A program made the position numbers and the translations under genes. A stretch of DNA of 64,000 nt from Pseudoduganella lutea. Lineage in GTDB: Bacteria; Pseudomonadota; Gammaproteobacteria; Burkholderiales; Burkholderiaceae_D. The notes beneath the pieces were generated by a model. It saw only the letters and a list, made by a program, of their open reading frames with translations. It did not search any database and was not told the DNA's origin. Below, one piece after another: positions 20,899 through 29,804 of this stretch; the stretch's first letter is position 1; each line of letters opens with the position of its first letter. The stretch lies in NCBI RefSeq assembly GCF_004209755.1, contig NZ_CP035913.1:1860001-1924000 (forward strand). Reading direction: 5' to 3'.

Positions 20899-23286
20899 TC
20901 AGACGCCGTAAGGAATCCAGATATTTTTCACCTGCGTCACGTGCTGCAGCACGGTGCGGCCAGCTGCCTGCTGCACGCTGAACCAGTCGCGCCCTTTCGC
21001 GCCGCCGGTCCAAGTGCGCTTGAGCGAGCCGGCCGACAGCCGCTCCACTTCGGCGCAGCCCTCGAGCGAACCGTCGTGGCGCCAAACCGCATCGATATCC
21101 GAGTGCGTGGCCAGCGTGCGGGCCAGTTCGTCGGCGCTGCCGGTGACGATGTTGACGACGCCGCCCGGCAGGTCCGACGTGTCGAACACCTGGTACAAGT
21201 CGGTGGCTGACAGCGGATAGGCCTCGGACGGCACTGCCACCACGCGGTTGCCCACGGCGATGGCCGGCGCGACCAGCGAGATGAAGCCCAGCAGCGGATT
21301 CTCGTTGGGGCAGACGATGCCGATCACGCCGATGGCTTCGTTCAGCGCCACGGTGATGCCATGCATCGGCGGCTGGTGCGCGGCGCCATCGTACTTGTCG
21401 GCCCACGCGGCCCAGTAGAACAGGCGCTCGATCGATGCCTGCACTTCACGCTCGGCATCCTTTGCACCGGTCTGCGCGGCGATGCGGTCGGCGAACTCGC
21501 GACCGCGGGCAGCCAGGTTCTCGGCGATGTAGTACAGCACCTGCGCGCGGTTGTGCGCGGTGGCCTTCGTCCAGCCGGCGGCTTTATGCGCGGCTTCGAC
21601 GGCATTGCGGATGTCCTTGCGGCTGCCCTCGCCGATCTCGCCGAGGAAGGCGCCCTCGGCGCCGTGGATCGCACGGCTGTAGGCGCCATCCGGGCGGGCC
21701 TGCTTGCCGCCGATGTACAGTTTGGCGGTGCGGTCGATGGCGAACGGATCGCTCGACGGCGCGGCGGCCTTGGCCGAAGCGGAGGATTTCGGCAACGAAG
21801 GCAAGGCGGGACGCGCATCCTCGCTCACCGGCACCAGGTATTCATACAACCCTTCACGGCCGCCTTCGCGGCCATAGCCCGATTCCTTGTAGCCGCCGAA
21901 GCCGCACGCGGCATCGAACTGGTTCGCGGTATTGATCCACACCACGCCGGCCTTGATCTGCGGCGCCACGTCCAGCGCCAGGCTGATGTTCTCGGACCAC
22001 ACGCAGGCGGCCAGGCCGTACACGGTGTTGTTCGCCAGTTGCACGGCTTCGGCCGGGGTGCGGAAGCTCATCGCCACCAGCACCGGGCCGAAGATCTCGG
22101 CCTGCGCCACAGCGGCGGAAGTCGATGCGCCCATGATCAGCGTGGGCGGGAACCACGAGCCGTCGGCCGGGATTTCGCATGCCGATGGCTGGTAGATCTC
22201 GCAGCCTTCCGAACGCGCCGCTTCCACCAGGCCATGGATGCGCTGGCGCTGGATCGGGTCGACCAGCGCGCCGATGTCCATCGACTTGTCGAGCGGGGAA
22301 CCGAGGCGCAGGTTGTCCATGCGCGCCTTGAGCTTCTTCAGGAAGCGCTCTTCCACGGATTCCTGCACCAGCAGGCGCGAACCGGCGCAGCATACCTGCC
22401 CCTGGTTGAACCAGATCGAATCGACGAGGCCTTCGACGGCCGCATCGATATCGGCATCTTCGAACACGATGTACGGCGACTTGCCGCCCAGTTCGAGCGA
22501 CAGCTTCTTGCCGGTGCCGGCCGTCGCTTCGCGGATCAGGCGTCCCACCTCGGTGGAACCGGTGAACGCCAGCTTGTCGATGCCTTCGTGTTTGACGATC
22601 GCTTCACCCGTGCGGCCATCGCCGGTGACGATGTTGACCACACCCGCCGGCACGCCGGCCTGCACGCAGATCTCGGCGAACAGCAGCGCGGTCAGCGGCG
22701 TGAACTCGGCCGGCTTGAACACGACCGTGTTGCCGGCCGCCAGCGCGGGAGCGATCTTCCAAGCCAGCATCAGCAGCGGGAAGTTCCACGGCACGATCTG
22801 GCCCACCACACCCACCGGGCGGTGGTTCGGGAATTCCTCGTCGAGCAGCTGGGCCCAGCCGGCATGGTGATAGAAATGACGGGCCACCAACGGCAGGTCG
22901 GCGTCGCGCGTTTCGCGGATCGTCTTGCCGTTGTCCAGCGTTTCCAGCACGGCGAACAGGCGCGCATGCTTCTGCATCAGGCGCGCGATCGCATACAGGA
23001 TCTTCGCGCGGCCGTGGCCACCCAGCGCGGCCCATGCCGGCTGCGCGCGGCGCGCGGCTTGCACGGCGCGATCCACGTCGTCCGCCGTGGCCTGCGTCAG
23101 CTCGGCCAGCGGCTTGCCGTCGGCCGGGTTGGTGGACGCGAATACGTCACCGGGCTCGCTCCAGGCGTTGTCGATGAACAGGCCGAACTTGCGGCCGCGC
23201 TGCTCCAGCCACGCTTGCGCTTCTTTCTGGCTCTCGGGTGCGGGGCCGTATTCCATGGTGTTGAGGATCTCGTTGATAGTTGGCAT
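20899..23286 (-). CDS. Two-domain aldehyde dehydrogenase, ALDH16 type
   Basis: 795 residues with two ALDH domains in one chain. Domain 1 (about 25-500) has the complete active site: Glu 265 (LELGGKSP), Cys 299 (FNQGQVCC), and the NAD-binding PWNFPLL and FTGSTEVG motifs. Domain 2 (about 530-795) keeps the fold (VPSEAYPLSATDLY, GVVNIVTGSADELA) but has no catalytic Cys motif. That is the known layout of the ALDH16 family. It sits 17 nt downstream of deoC, whose products are acetaldehyde and glyceraldehyde-3-phosphate, so acetaldehyde oxidation is a reasonable inferred role. The start at 23286 (MPTINEIL) was chosen over a longer frame that runs across deoC. Confidence 0.88.
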   Translation of the reverse strand: MPTINEILNTMEYGPAPESQKEAQAWLEQRGRKFGLFIDNAWSEPGDVFASTNPADGKPLAELTQATADDVDRAVQAARRAQPAWAALGGHGRAKILYAIARLMQKHARLFAVLETLDNGKTIRETRDADLPLVARHFYHHAGWAQLLDEEFPNHRPVGVVGQIVPWNFPLLMLAWKIAPALAAGNTVVFKPAEFTPLTALLFAEICVQAGVPAGVVNIVTGDGRTGEAIVKHEGIDKLAFTGSTEVGRLIREATAGTGKKLSLELGGKSPYIVFEDADIDAAVEGLVDSIWFNQGQVCCAGSRLLVQESVEERFLKKLKARMDNLRLGSPLDKSMDIGALVDPIQRQRIHGLVEAARSEGCEIYQPSACEIPADGSWFPPTLIMGASTSAAVAQAEIFGPVLVAMSFRTPAEAVQLANNTVYGLAACVWSENISLALDVAPQIKAGVVWINTANQFDAACGFGGYKESGYGREGGREGLYEYLVPVSEDARPALPSLPKSSASAKAAAPSSDPFAIDRTAKLYIGGKQARPDGAYSRAIHGAEGAFLGEIGEGSRKDIRNAVEAAHKAAGWTKATAHNRAQVLYYIAENLAARGREFADRIAAQTGAKDAEREVQASIERLFYWAAWADKYDGAAHQPPMHGITVALNEAIGVIGIVCPNENPLLGFISLVAPAIAVGNRVVAVPSEAYPLSATDLYQVFDTSDLPGGVVNIVTGSADELARTLATHSDIDAVWRHDGSLEGCAEVERLSAGSLKRTWTGGAKGRDWFSVQQAAGRTVLQHVTQVKNIWIPYGV

Positions 23287-23303
23287 GGCGATAGTCTGAA
23301 AGC

Positions 23304-24278
23304 TCAAGGTTGCGCGTGGCGGTGGGCCGCGGAGTAATTGCCGGTGACATGGTGCTCCAGCTGGCGCTCGATGTCGGTCAGCAGGCTCGATGCGCCGATG
23401 CGGAACAGGTGCGGCTCGAGCCATTCGTTGCCCAGCTCTTCCTTCATCACCGTCATGTACTGCAGCGCCGCCTTGGCGGTCGACACGCCGCCGGCCGGCT
23501 TGTAGCCGACCTTGAAACCGGTGCGCTCGTGGTATTCGCGGATCGCCCGCACCATCACCAGCGACACGGGGATCGTCGCGTTCACGCCTTCCTTGCCGGT
23601 GGACGTCTTGATGAAATCCGCGCCGGCCATCATGCACACCCACGAAGCCTTCGCCACGTTTTCCAGCGTGACCAGGTCGCCGGTTGCCAGGATCGCCTTG
23701 ACGTGCGCTTCGCCGCATGCCTGGCGATAGGCCACCATCTCGTCGTACAGCGCCTGCCAGTTCCCCGTCAGCACGTGCTGGCGGGTGATGACGATATCGA
23801 TTTCCTGCGCGCCGTCGGCCACCGACAGTTCGATCTCGCGCACCTTCGTTTCCATGCTCGTCAGGCCGGCCGGGAAGCCGGTCGACACGGCGGCGATCGG
23901 CAGGCGGCCCTGCAGCACCTTGTCCGCGTGGCGGATCATCTCGTGGTACACGCAGACGGCACCCGTCTTCAAGCCGCGTTCCTGCAAACCCAGCGCTTCG
24001 ACGAGGTCGCCGCGCAAGGGGCGCAGTGCCTTCATGCACAGGCGCTCCACGCGGCCCGGCGTATCGTCGCCGGCCAGGGTGGTCAGGTCGATCAGCTCGA
24101 TCGCCTTGACCAGCCACGCGGCCTGGTATTCCTTCTTCACGGTGCGGCGGTTCGCCAGCGACGCGGCGCGGCGTTCGGCCGCCGCCTTGTTGACGTGGAT
24201 GTGGTTCAGCCAGCCCAGGTCGAGGCCAGTGGCCTCGTTGCGCTTGAAGTCTTGCAGGCTGTTCAAGGAGTCGCTCAT
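23304..24278 (-). CDS. deoC: Deoxyribose-phosphate aldolase
   Basis: 324 residues, the longer, animal-DERA-like class (about 318 residues) rather than the 259-residue enterobacterial one. Schiff-base Lys 224 lies in GADFIKTSTGK and the proton-relay Lys 194 in VKAILATGD. It cleaves 2-deoxyribose-5-phosphate to acetaldehyde and glyceraldehyde-3-phosphate. The start ATG at 24278 overlaps the deoB stop by 4 nt (ATGA). A longer frame to 24908 is antisense-type extension over deoB and was rejected. Confidence 0.95.
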   Translation of the reverse strand: MSDSLNSLQDFKRNEATGLDLGWLNHIHVNKAAAERRAASLANRRTVKKEYQAAWLVKAIELIDLTTLAGDDTPGRVERLCMKALRPLRGDLVEALGLQERGLKTGAVCVYHEMIRHADKVLQGRLPIAAVSTGFPAGLTSMETKVREIELSVADGAQEIDIVITRQHVLTGNWQALYDEMVAYRQACGEAHVKAILATGDLVTLENVAKASWVCMMAGADFIKTSTGKEGVNATIPVSLVMVRAIREYHERTGFKVGYKPAGGVSTAKAALQYMTVMKEELGNEWLEPHLFRIGASSLLTDIERQLEHHVTGNYSAAHRHAQP

Positions 24279-25468
24279 AACAGGTTGGTTCCGTTGGAAA
24301 GGGGTTTCACGCCAAGGTGGTGCGCGATGGTCTGGCCGATGTCCGAGAACGTTTCGGAAATGCCCAGCTCGCGGCCCTGCACGCCCGGGCCGAAGAAGAT
24401 CATCGGGATATGCTCGCGCGTATGGTCGGAACCGGGCGACGTGGGGTCGCAGCCATGGTCCGCGGTGATGACGACCAGGTCGCCCTCCTTCAGCCTGGCG
24501 ATGAACTCGGGCAGCCGCGCATCCAGCTCGTGCAGCGCCTGCGAGTAACCCTGCACGTCGCGGCGGTGGCCGAAGTGCATGTCGAAGTCGACGAAGTTCA
24601 CGAACGTCAGCGACTTGTCGCCGGCTTCCTGTTCCACGTCGAGCAGGCGGTCGAACAGCGCCATGTTGTCCGGCCCCTTCACCACGCGCGTAACGCCCTG
24701 CCCCGCATAGATGTCGCTGATCTTGCCCAGCGCGATCACTTCGCCGCCCGCATCCTTCACATGGTCCAGCAGCGTGGGGCCGGTCGGCGGCACCGCGTAG
24801 TCGTGGCGGTTGGCGGTGCGCTTGTAGTTGCCGTCGCTGCCCAGGAACGGGCGCGCGATCACGCGGCCGATGTTGTACGGCTGCACCAGCTTGTAGGCGA
24901 TCTCGCACATCTCGTACAGGCGTTCCAGGCCGAAGCTTTCCTCGTGCGCCGCGATCTGCAGCACCGAATCGGCAGACGTATACAGGATCGGCTTGCCGGT
25001 GGCCACATGCTCGTCGCCCAGCTCCGTGAGGATCGTGGTGCCGGAGGCGTGGCAGTTACCGAGGAAGCCCGGCACGCCCGTCAGCGTCTGCAGCTTATCC
25101 GTCAGCTCCTGCGGGAACGACGGCACCGTCTTCGGGAAGTAGCCCCAGTCGAACAGCACCGGCACGCCGGCAATCTCCCAGTGGCCGCTCTGCGTGTCCT
25201 TGCCCGTGGACTGCTCGCGTGCCGCGCCGTAGGCGGCCGTGAAGCCATCGCGCCGGTCGAAGCCGGGTGCCCACGTGCCGCAGGCGGTGTGCGCGGCGGC
25301 GGCGAGGCCCAGCTGTTCCAGCGCGGGAAGGGACATGGGCTTGCCCTGTTCCGCGGCCCATTTGGCAATGTGGCCGAAGGTGTTGGTGGCGGCGTCGCCA
25401 TACTTGTCGGCATCCGGCGTGGCGCCGAGGCCGAAGGAGTCGAGCAGGAGGATGAATGCGCGTGACAT
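24275..25468 (-). CDS. deoB: Phosphopentomutase
   Basis: 397 residues, alkaline-phosphatase superfamily. Metal-binding residues are in LLDSFGLGA (Asp 10), NFVDFDMHFGHRRD and VVITADHGCDPTSPGSDHTREHIP; the phospho-acceptor Thr is in STGKDTQSGHWE. It interconverts (deoxy)ribose-1-phosphate and -5-phosphate, linking the phosphorylases to DeoC and the pentose phosphate pathway. It is coupled to deoC by ATGA overlap; the purine nucleoside phosphorylase gene ends 52 nt upstream. Confidence 0.96.
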   Translation of the reverse strand: MSRAFILLLDSFGLGATPDADKYGDAATNTFGHIAKWAAEQGKPMSLPALEQLGLAAAAHTACGTWAPGFDRRDGFTAAYGAAREQSTGKDTQSGHWEIAGVPVLFDWGYFPKTVPSFPQELTDKLQTLTGVPGFLGNCHASGTTILTELGDEHVATGKPILYTSADSVLQIAAHEESFGLERLYEMCEIAYKLVQPYNIGRVIARPFLGSDGNYKRTANRHDYAVPPTGPTLLDHVKDAGGEVIALGKISDIYAGQGVTRVVKGPDNMALFDRLLDVEQEAGDKSLTFVNFVDFDMHFGHRRDVQGYSQALHELDARLPEFIARLKEGDLVVITADHGCDPTSPGSDHTREHIPMIFFGPGVQGRELGISETFSDIGQTIAHHLGVKPLSNGTNLL

Positions 25469-25520
25469 GATTTATCCGGTCTGGAAAGTTCAAGGGCGGC
25501 CGAGGCCGCCCTTCGATTCA

Positions 25521-26351
25521 TTAAGCCTTGGCGAGGTCCGCAAAGAAAGCGTGGATCAGTTTCACCAGGCTTTCGGCACCCACGGCCGCGTATTTCAGCG
25601 TCTGTTCATGGGACAGCGGGAACGGCGACAGGCCTTCGGCCAGGTTGGTGACGACGGACACGCCGATCACCTTCAGGCCGCAGTGGCGCGCCGGCACGAC
25701 CTCCGGTACCACCGACATGCCGACAACGTCCGCGCCCAGGCGCGAGAAGGCGCGGATCTCGGCCGGCGTTTCAAAGCTCGGGCCGGAGCACGACAGGTAC
25801 ACGCCTTCGTGCAGCGTGATCTGCTGCGCGGCCGCGGTGTCCTGCAGCTGCTTGCGCAGGTCGGCGTCGTAGGCGTTGGCCATGCTGAAGAAGCGCGGGC
25901 CGAAACGCTCGTCGTTCGGGCCGATCATCGGCGAACCCGGCAGCAGGTTGATGTGGTCGTTCAGCGCCACCAGCGAGCCGGCATCGACTTCCGTGCGCAG
26001 CGAACCGGCGGCGTTGGTGACGAACAGGAATTCGCAGCCCAGCAGCTTGAGGGTTCTTACCGCACTCGTCATCACGCCCAGGCCATAGCCTTCGTAGAAG
26101 TGGCCGCGGCCCTTCAGGCACACGACCGGCACGCCGGCCAGCTTGCCCAGCACCATCTGGCCCGCATGACCATGCACGGTGCTGATCGGGAAGCCCGGCA
26201 GTTCGTCGAAACCGATCGCGACGGTATCCGTCATCTGGTCGGCCAACACGCCGAGGCCGGAACCAAGGATCAGCGCGGCGCGCGGCGCAAAGCCGGCCGG
26301 GGCACGGGAACGTACGATCGCGGCAGCCTGGAAGGGGGAATTATTCGACAT
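25521..26351 (-). CDS. Purine-nucleoside phosphorylase, trimeric (class II-like) type
   Basis: 276 residues. Phosphate and base-binding motifs of the PunA/XapA/mammalian-PNP family are visible: ILGSGLGVLAD, VHGHAGQMVLG, LKGRGHFYEGY and VTNAAGSLR. It phosphorolyses (deoxy)inosine and (deoxy)guanosine (possibly xanthosine) to base plus pentose-1-phosphate. The start at 26351 (MSNNSPFQ) was chosen by family length; a longer frame starts at 26426 in the promoter region. It is first gene of the leftward run PNP-deoB-deoC-ALDH16-deoA. Confidence 0.92.
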   Translation of the reverse strand: MSNNSPFQAAAIVRSRAPAGFAPRAALILGSGLGVLADQMTDTVAIGFDELPGFPISTVHGHAGQMVLGKLAGVPVVCLKGRGHFYEGYGLGVMTSAVRTLKLLGCEFLFVTNAAGSLRTEVDAGSLVALNDHINLLPGSPMIGPNDERFGPRFFSMANAYDADLRKQLQDTAAAQQITLHEGVYLSCSGPSFETPAEIRAFSRLGADVVGMSVVPEVVPARHCGLKVIGVSVVTNLAEGLSPFPLSHEQTLKYAAVGAESLVKLIHAFFADLAKA

Positions 26352-26571
26352 GGAGTTCTCGCTAGGTTCTGGTTGGGCGCCACCGGTAACGCTTGGCGGG
26401 CCGAGGCAGGCGACACTATGCATCATCGATGATTGTTATGACAAATACCGAATTTCTTTGGCATTTATATCACCTACATATAAATCACCCATTATTATAA
26501 CGGTTTGACAGCGGATAAACATGTGTTTACGATGATGGACAAATGTTTGCGGCGCGGTGACGTGCAATAAA
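26352..26571. other. AT-rich divergent control region between PNP and psuK
   Basis: 220 nt, conspicuously AT-rich between 26425 and 26540. On the left, TTGTTATGACAA (26434-26445 region) contains TATGACA, also found at 32195 and 46661. On the right lies the psuK promoter. No reading frame in it looks coding. Confidence 0.6.
26505..26533 (+). promoter_or_regulatory. Sigma-70 promoter with operator-like palindrome, psuK
   Basis: TTGACA (26505-26510), 17-nt spacer, TACGAT (26528-26533). Inside the spacer and touching the -10 is the inverted repeat TAAACA-TG-TGTTTA (26516-26529), ideally placed for repression. Confidence 0.7.
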
Positions 26572-27699
26572 ATGAGCAAGAAAGAACAACTCTACGGCCT
26601 GATCCGCGCCAATCCGTTCATTTCCCAGCAGGAAATGGCGCAGGCGCTCGGCCTGTCGCGCTCCGCCGTGGCAGGGCACGTGGCAAGCTTGATCCGCGAA
26701 CGCCGGCTGGTGGGCCGCGCCTACGTGCTGCCGCAGGAGCGCTCGGTGCTCTGCATCGGCGCCGCCAACCTCGATCGCAAGCTGCGCACGGTCGAGCCAC
26801 TGCAGCTGGGCACGTCGAATCCCGCCACGGCCGGCGAAACCTTTGGCGGCGTGGCCCGCAACATCGCGGAAAACCTGGCCCGCCTCGGCAGCCCCTGCGC
26901 GTTGCTGACGGTCCTTGGCGAGGATAGCGCGGGCCAGGCTTTGCGGGCGCACGCCCAGCACTGCGGCATCGACATGACCGCCACGCCGGTATTGCCGGGC
27001 GCCGCCACCGGCACCTATACGGCCGTGCTGGATGCGAATGGCGAGATGGCCGTGGCGCTGGCCGACATGGCGCTGTACGAGCAGATGACGCCCGCCTTTG
27101 TCGCCGGCCGCCAGGCGCAGCGCAACGCGGCGGCCCTGGTGATCGCGGACCTGAACCTGCCGCACGATACCGTGGCCCTGCTGCTGGCCGAGGCGCGCAG
27201 GGATGGCATCCCGCTCGCCATCGTGGCCGTCTCGCAGCCGAAGATGGCGCGGCTGCCGCGTGACCTGTCCGGCCTGCGCCTGCTGATCCTGAACCGCGGC
27301 GAGCTGGAAACCCGCGTCGGCCGCCCGCTGCCCACCGAGGCGGCCGTGCGCGATGCGTGCCGCGCCGTGCAGGCCGATGGCGCGCGGGACGTGATCGTTA
27401 CCTGCGGCGCGGCCGGCGTGTATCACACCTATGGCCACGCGGCGGACGCCAGGGAGCCTCTCAAGGCGACGGAAGACCTGCAATGGCTGCCGGCGCACGA
27501 GGTGGAGGTCGTCGACGTCACGGGCGCGGGCGATGCCTTCTCGGCGGCCGTCTGCTGGACGCTCGCCCAGGGCGAGAACGACCTGACCGTGGCGTGCGAA
27601 CGGGGCCTGCGCGCCGCCGCATTGACCGTGCAGAGCGCGCACACCGTATCTCCCGAGCTGACGGCTGGACTGTTCAGCGCTGCCCATACCGAACAATGA
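26572..27699 (+). CDS. psuK: Pseudouridine kinase (PfkB family) with N-terminal winged helix
   Basis: 375 residues. Residues about 1-55 form a winged helix-turn-helix ([29 protein letters not shown]). The rest is a PfkB/ribokinase-type sugar kinase resembling E. coli YeiC/PsuK ([44 protein letters not shown]). It phosphorylates pseudouridine to pseudouridine 5'-phosphate. The DNA-binding domain suggests autoregulation through the palindrome in its promoter. A GTG at 26557 is an alternative start; neither has a clear ribosome-binding site. psuG follows 22 nt downstream. Confidence 0.88.
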   Translation: MSKKEQLYGLIRANPFISQQEMAQALGLSRSAVAGHVASLIRERRLVGRAYVLPQERSVLCIGAANLDRKLRTVEPLQLGTSNPATAGETFGGVARNIAENLARLGSPCALLTVLGEDSAGQALRAHAQHCGIDMTATPVLPGAATGTYTAVLDANGEMAVALADMALYEQMTPAFVAGRQAQRNAAALVIADLNLPHDTVALLLAEARRDGIPLAIVAVSQPKMARLPRDLSGLRLLILNRGELETRVGRPLPTEAAVRDACRAVQADGARDVIVTCGAAGVYHTYGHAADAREPLKATEDLQWLPAHEVEVVDVTGAGDAFSAAVCWTLAQGENDLTVACERGLRAAALTVQSAHTVSPELTAGLFSAAHTEQ

Positions 27700-27721
27700 A
27701 GACCCTCGACCAGGAATGACC

Positions 27722-28642
<921 letters not shown>

Positions 28643-28660
28643 TTACCCACCGAGTAGCCC

Positions 28661-29563
28661 ATGTCGATCGACCTGAAGCAGCTGAAGTACTTCCTCGCCG
28701 TGGCCGAGGAAAAGAGCTTTTCCCGCGCCGCCGAGCGGCTGCATATCTCGCAGCCGCCGTTGTCGCAGCAGATCATGAAGCTGGAGGCGGAGCTGGGCGT
28801 GAAGCTGTTCGCCCGTACCACGCGCAGCTTCGAGCTCACGGTAGCCGGCCGCGCGCTGATGAACGAAGCAGCCGAGCTGCTGGCGAAGATGCGGATGACG
28901 ATCGACACCGTGCGCCAGATCGACCGCGGCGAAGTGGGCCGCCTGCGCGTGGGCATCGTCGGCTCGGCGATGTGGGGGCCGATTCCCAGCCTGCTGGAGG
29001 AATTCCAGAGCAAGTACCCGCGCGTGACGTGGACGATCCACGAACTGGGCCCCACCGTGCAATACGAAGCCCTGCGCGCCAAGCAGATCGACGTGGGTTT
29101 CTGGCGCGAGCCCAGGCTCGATGAAAGCGACCTGCGCAACGACAACCTGCGCCAGGAACTGTGCTACCGCGAGAACGTGTGCGTGGCGGTCAACGAGCAC
29201 CACCCGCTGGCGAAGAAGGAAGCGATCGAGCTGACCGACATCGCCGACGAGCCGATGCTCACCCTGGCCCTGGACAAATCCGCCTTCCCCCGCTACCTGC
29301 TGCAATGCTGCGTGAACGCCGGCTTCGACCCCGTCATCTTTCAGGAAGCGAACGAGCCGCAGACCTTGCTGGCGATGGTCGGCGCCGGCCTGGGGGTGAC
29401 GCTGGTGCCGGAAACCACCAGCCGGATCGGCTGGCCCGGTGTGGTCTTCCTGCCGATCCGCACGAATCCGCCCTCCGCGAACCTGTACATCACGTACACC
29501 ACCACCGACGATGCGCCGGTGGTGCGGGCGTTCATGAATATTTTGCGGCCGCCGGAGCGGTAG
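28661..29563 (+). CDS. LysR-family transcriptional regulator
   Basis: 300 residues, with N-terminal winged helix (LKQLKYFLAVAEEKSFSRAAERLHISQPPLSQQI, about 5-40) and a LysR substrate-binding domain (90-295). It lies 18 nt after psuG in the same direction, so it is probably co-transcribed with psuKG. The ligand could be a nucleoside or base. Its 3' end faces the convergent TonB-receptor gene across a long nested inverted repeat. Confidence 0.9.
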   Translation: MSIDLKQLKYFLAVAEEKSFSRAAERLHISQPPLSQQIMKLEAELGVKLFARTTRSFELTVAGRALMNEAAELLAKMRMTIDTVRQIDRGEVGRLRVGIVGSAMWGPIPSLLEEFQSKYPRVTWTIHELGPTVQYEALRAKQIDVGFWREPRLDESDLRNDNLRQELCYRENVCVAVNEHHPLAKKEAIELTDIADEPMLTLALDKSAFPRYLLQCCVNAGFDPVIFQEANEPQTLLAMVGAGLGVTLVPETTSRIGWPGVVFLPIRTNPPSANLYITYTTTDDAPVVRAFMNILRPPER

Positions 29564-29606
29564 GAACGTTCTGGCAATGTGAGGTCGCGGAGACCGCGTG
29601 CGTCAC

Positions 29607-29780
29607 TGGGGTCTGTCCCCGCCAGTCGGTGGCATGAAACTTAGTCGCCGCCATCAAGCCAGGGGACTGACCCCGGTTTTTGCCGGCACAGTCAGACCGC
29701 TGGCAACAAAACCGGGGTCAGTCCCCTTGATCATGGCCAGCGACTCCGATCGCTCCGACGACTGGCGGGGACAGACCCCA
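29607..29780. repeat. 174-bp nested inverted-repeat element
   Basis: Outer arms of 22 bp are perfect (29607-29628 with 29759-29780; TGGGGTCTGTCCCCGCCAG core). Inner arms of 20 bp are perfect (29661-29680 with 29709-29728; GGGGACTGACCCCGG core). The outer arms and the inner arms each contain their own short palindrome. It lies between convergent genes and could work as a two-way terminator or be a MITE-like element. Confidence 0.85.
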
Positions 29781-29804
29781 ACGCATCAACCGCTAACTCT
29801 TACT

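Noticed and set aside
23287..24117. N-terminal extension of the ALDH16 frame over deoC
   Set aside because: Overlaps DeoC coding in another frame; MPTINEIL at 23286 is a natural start.
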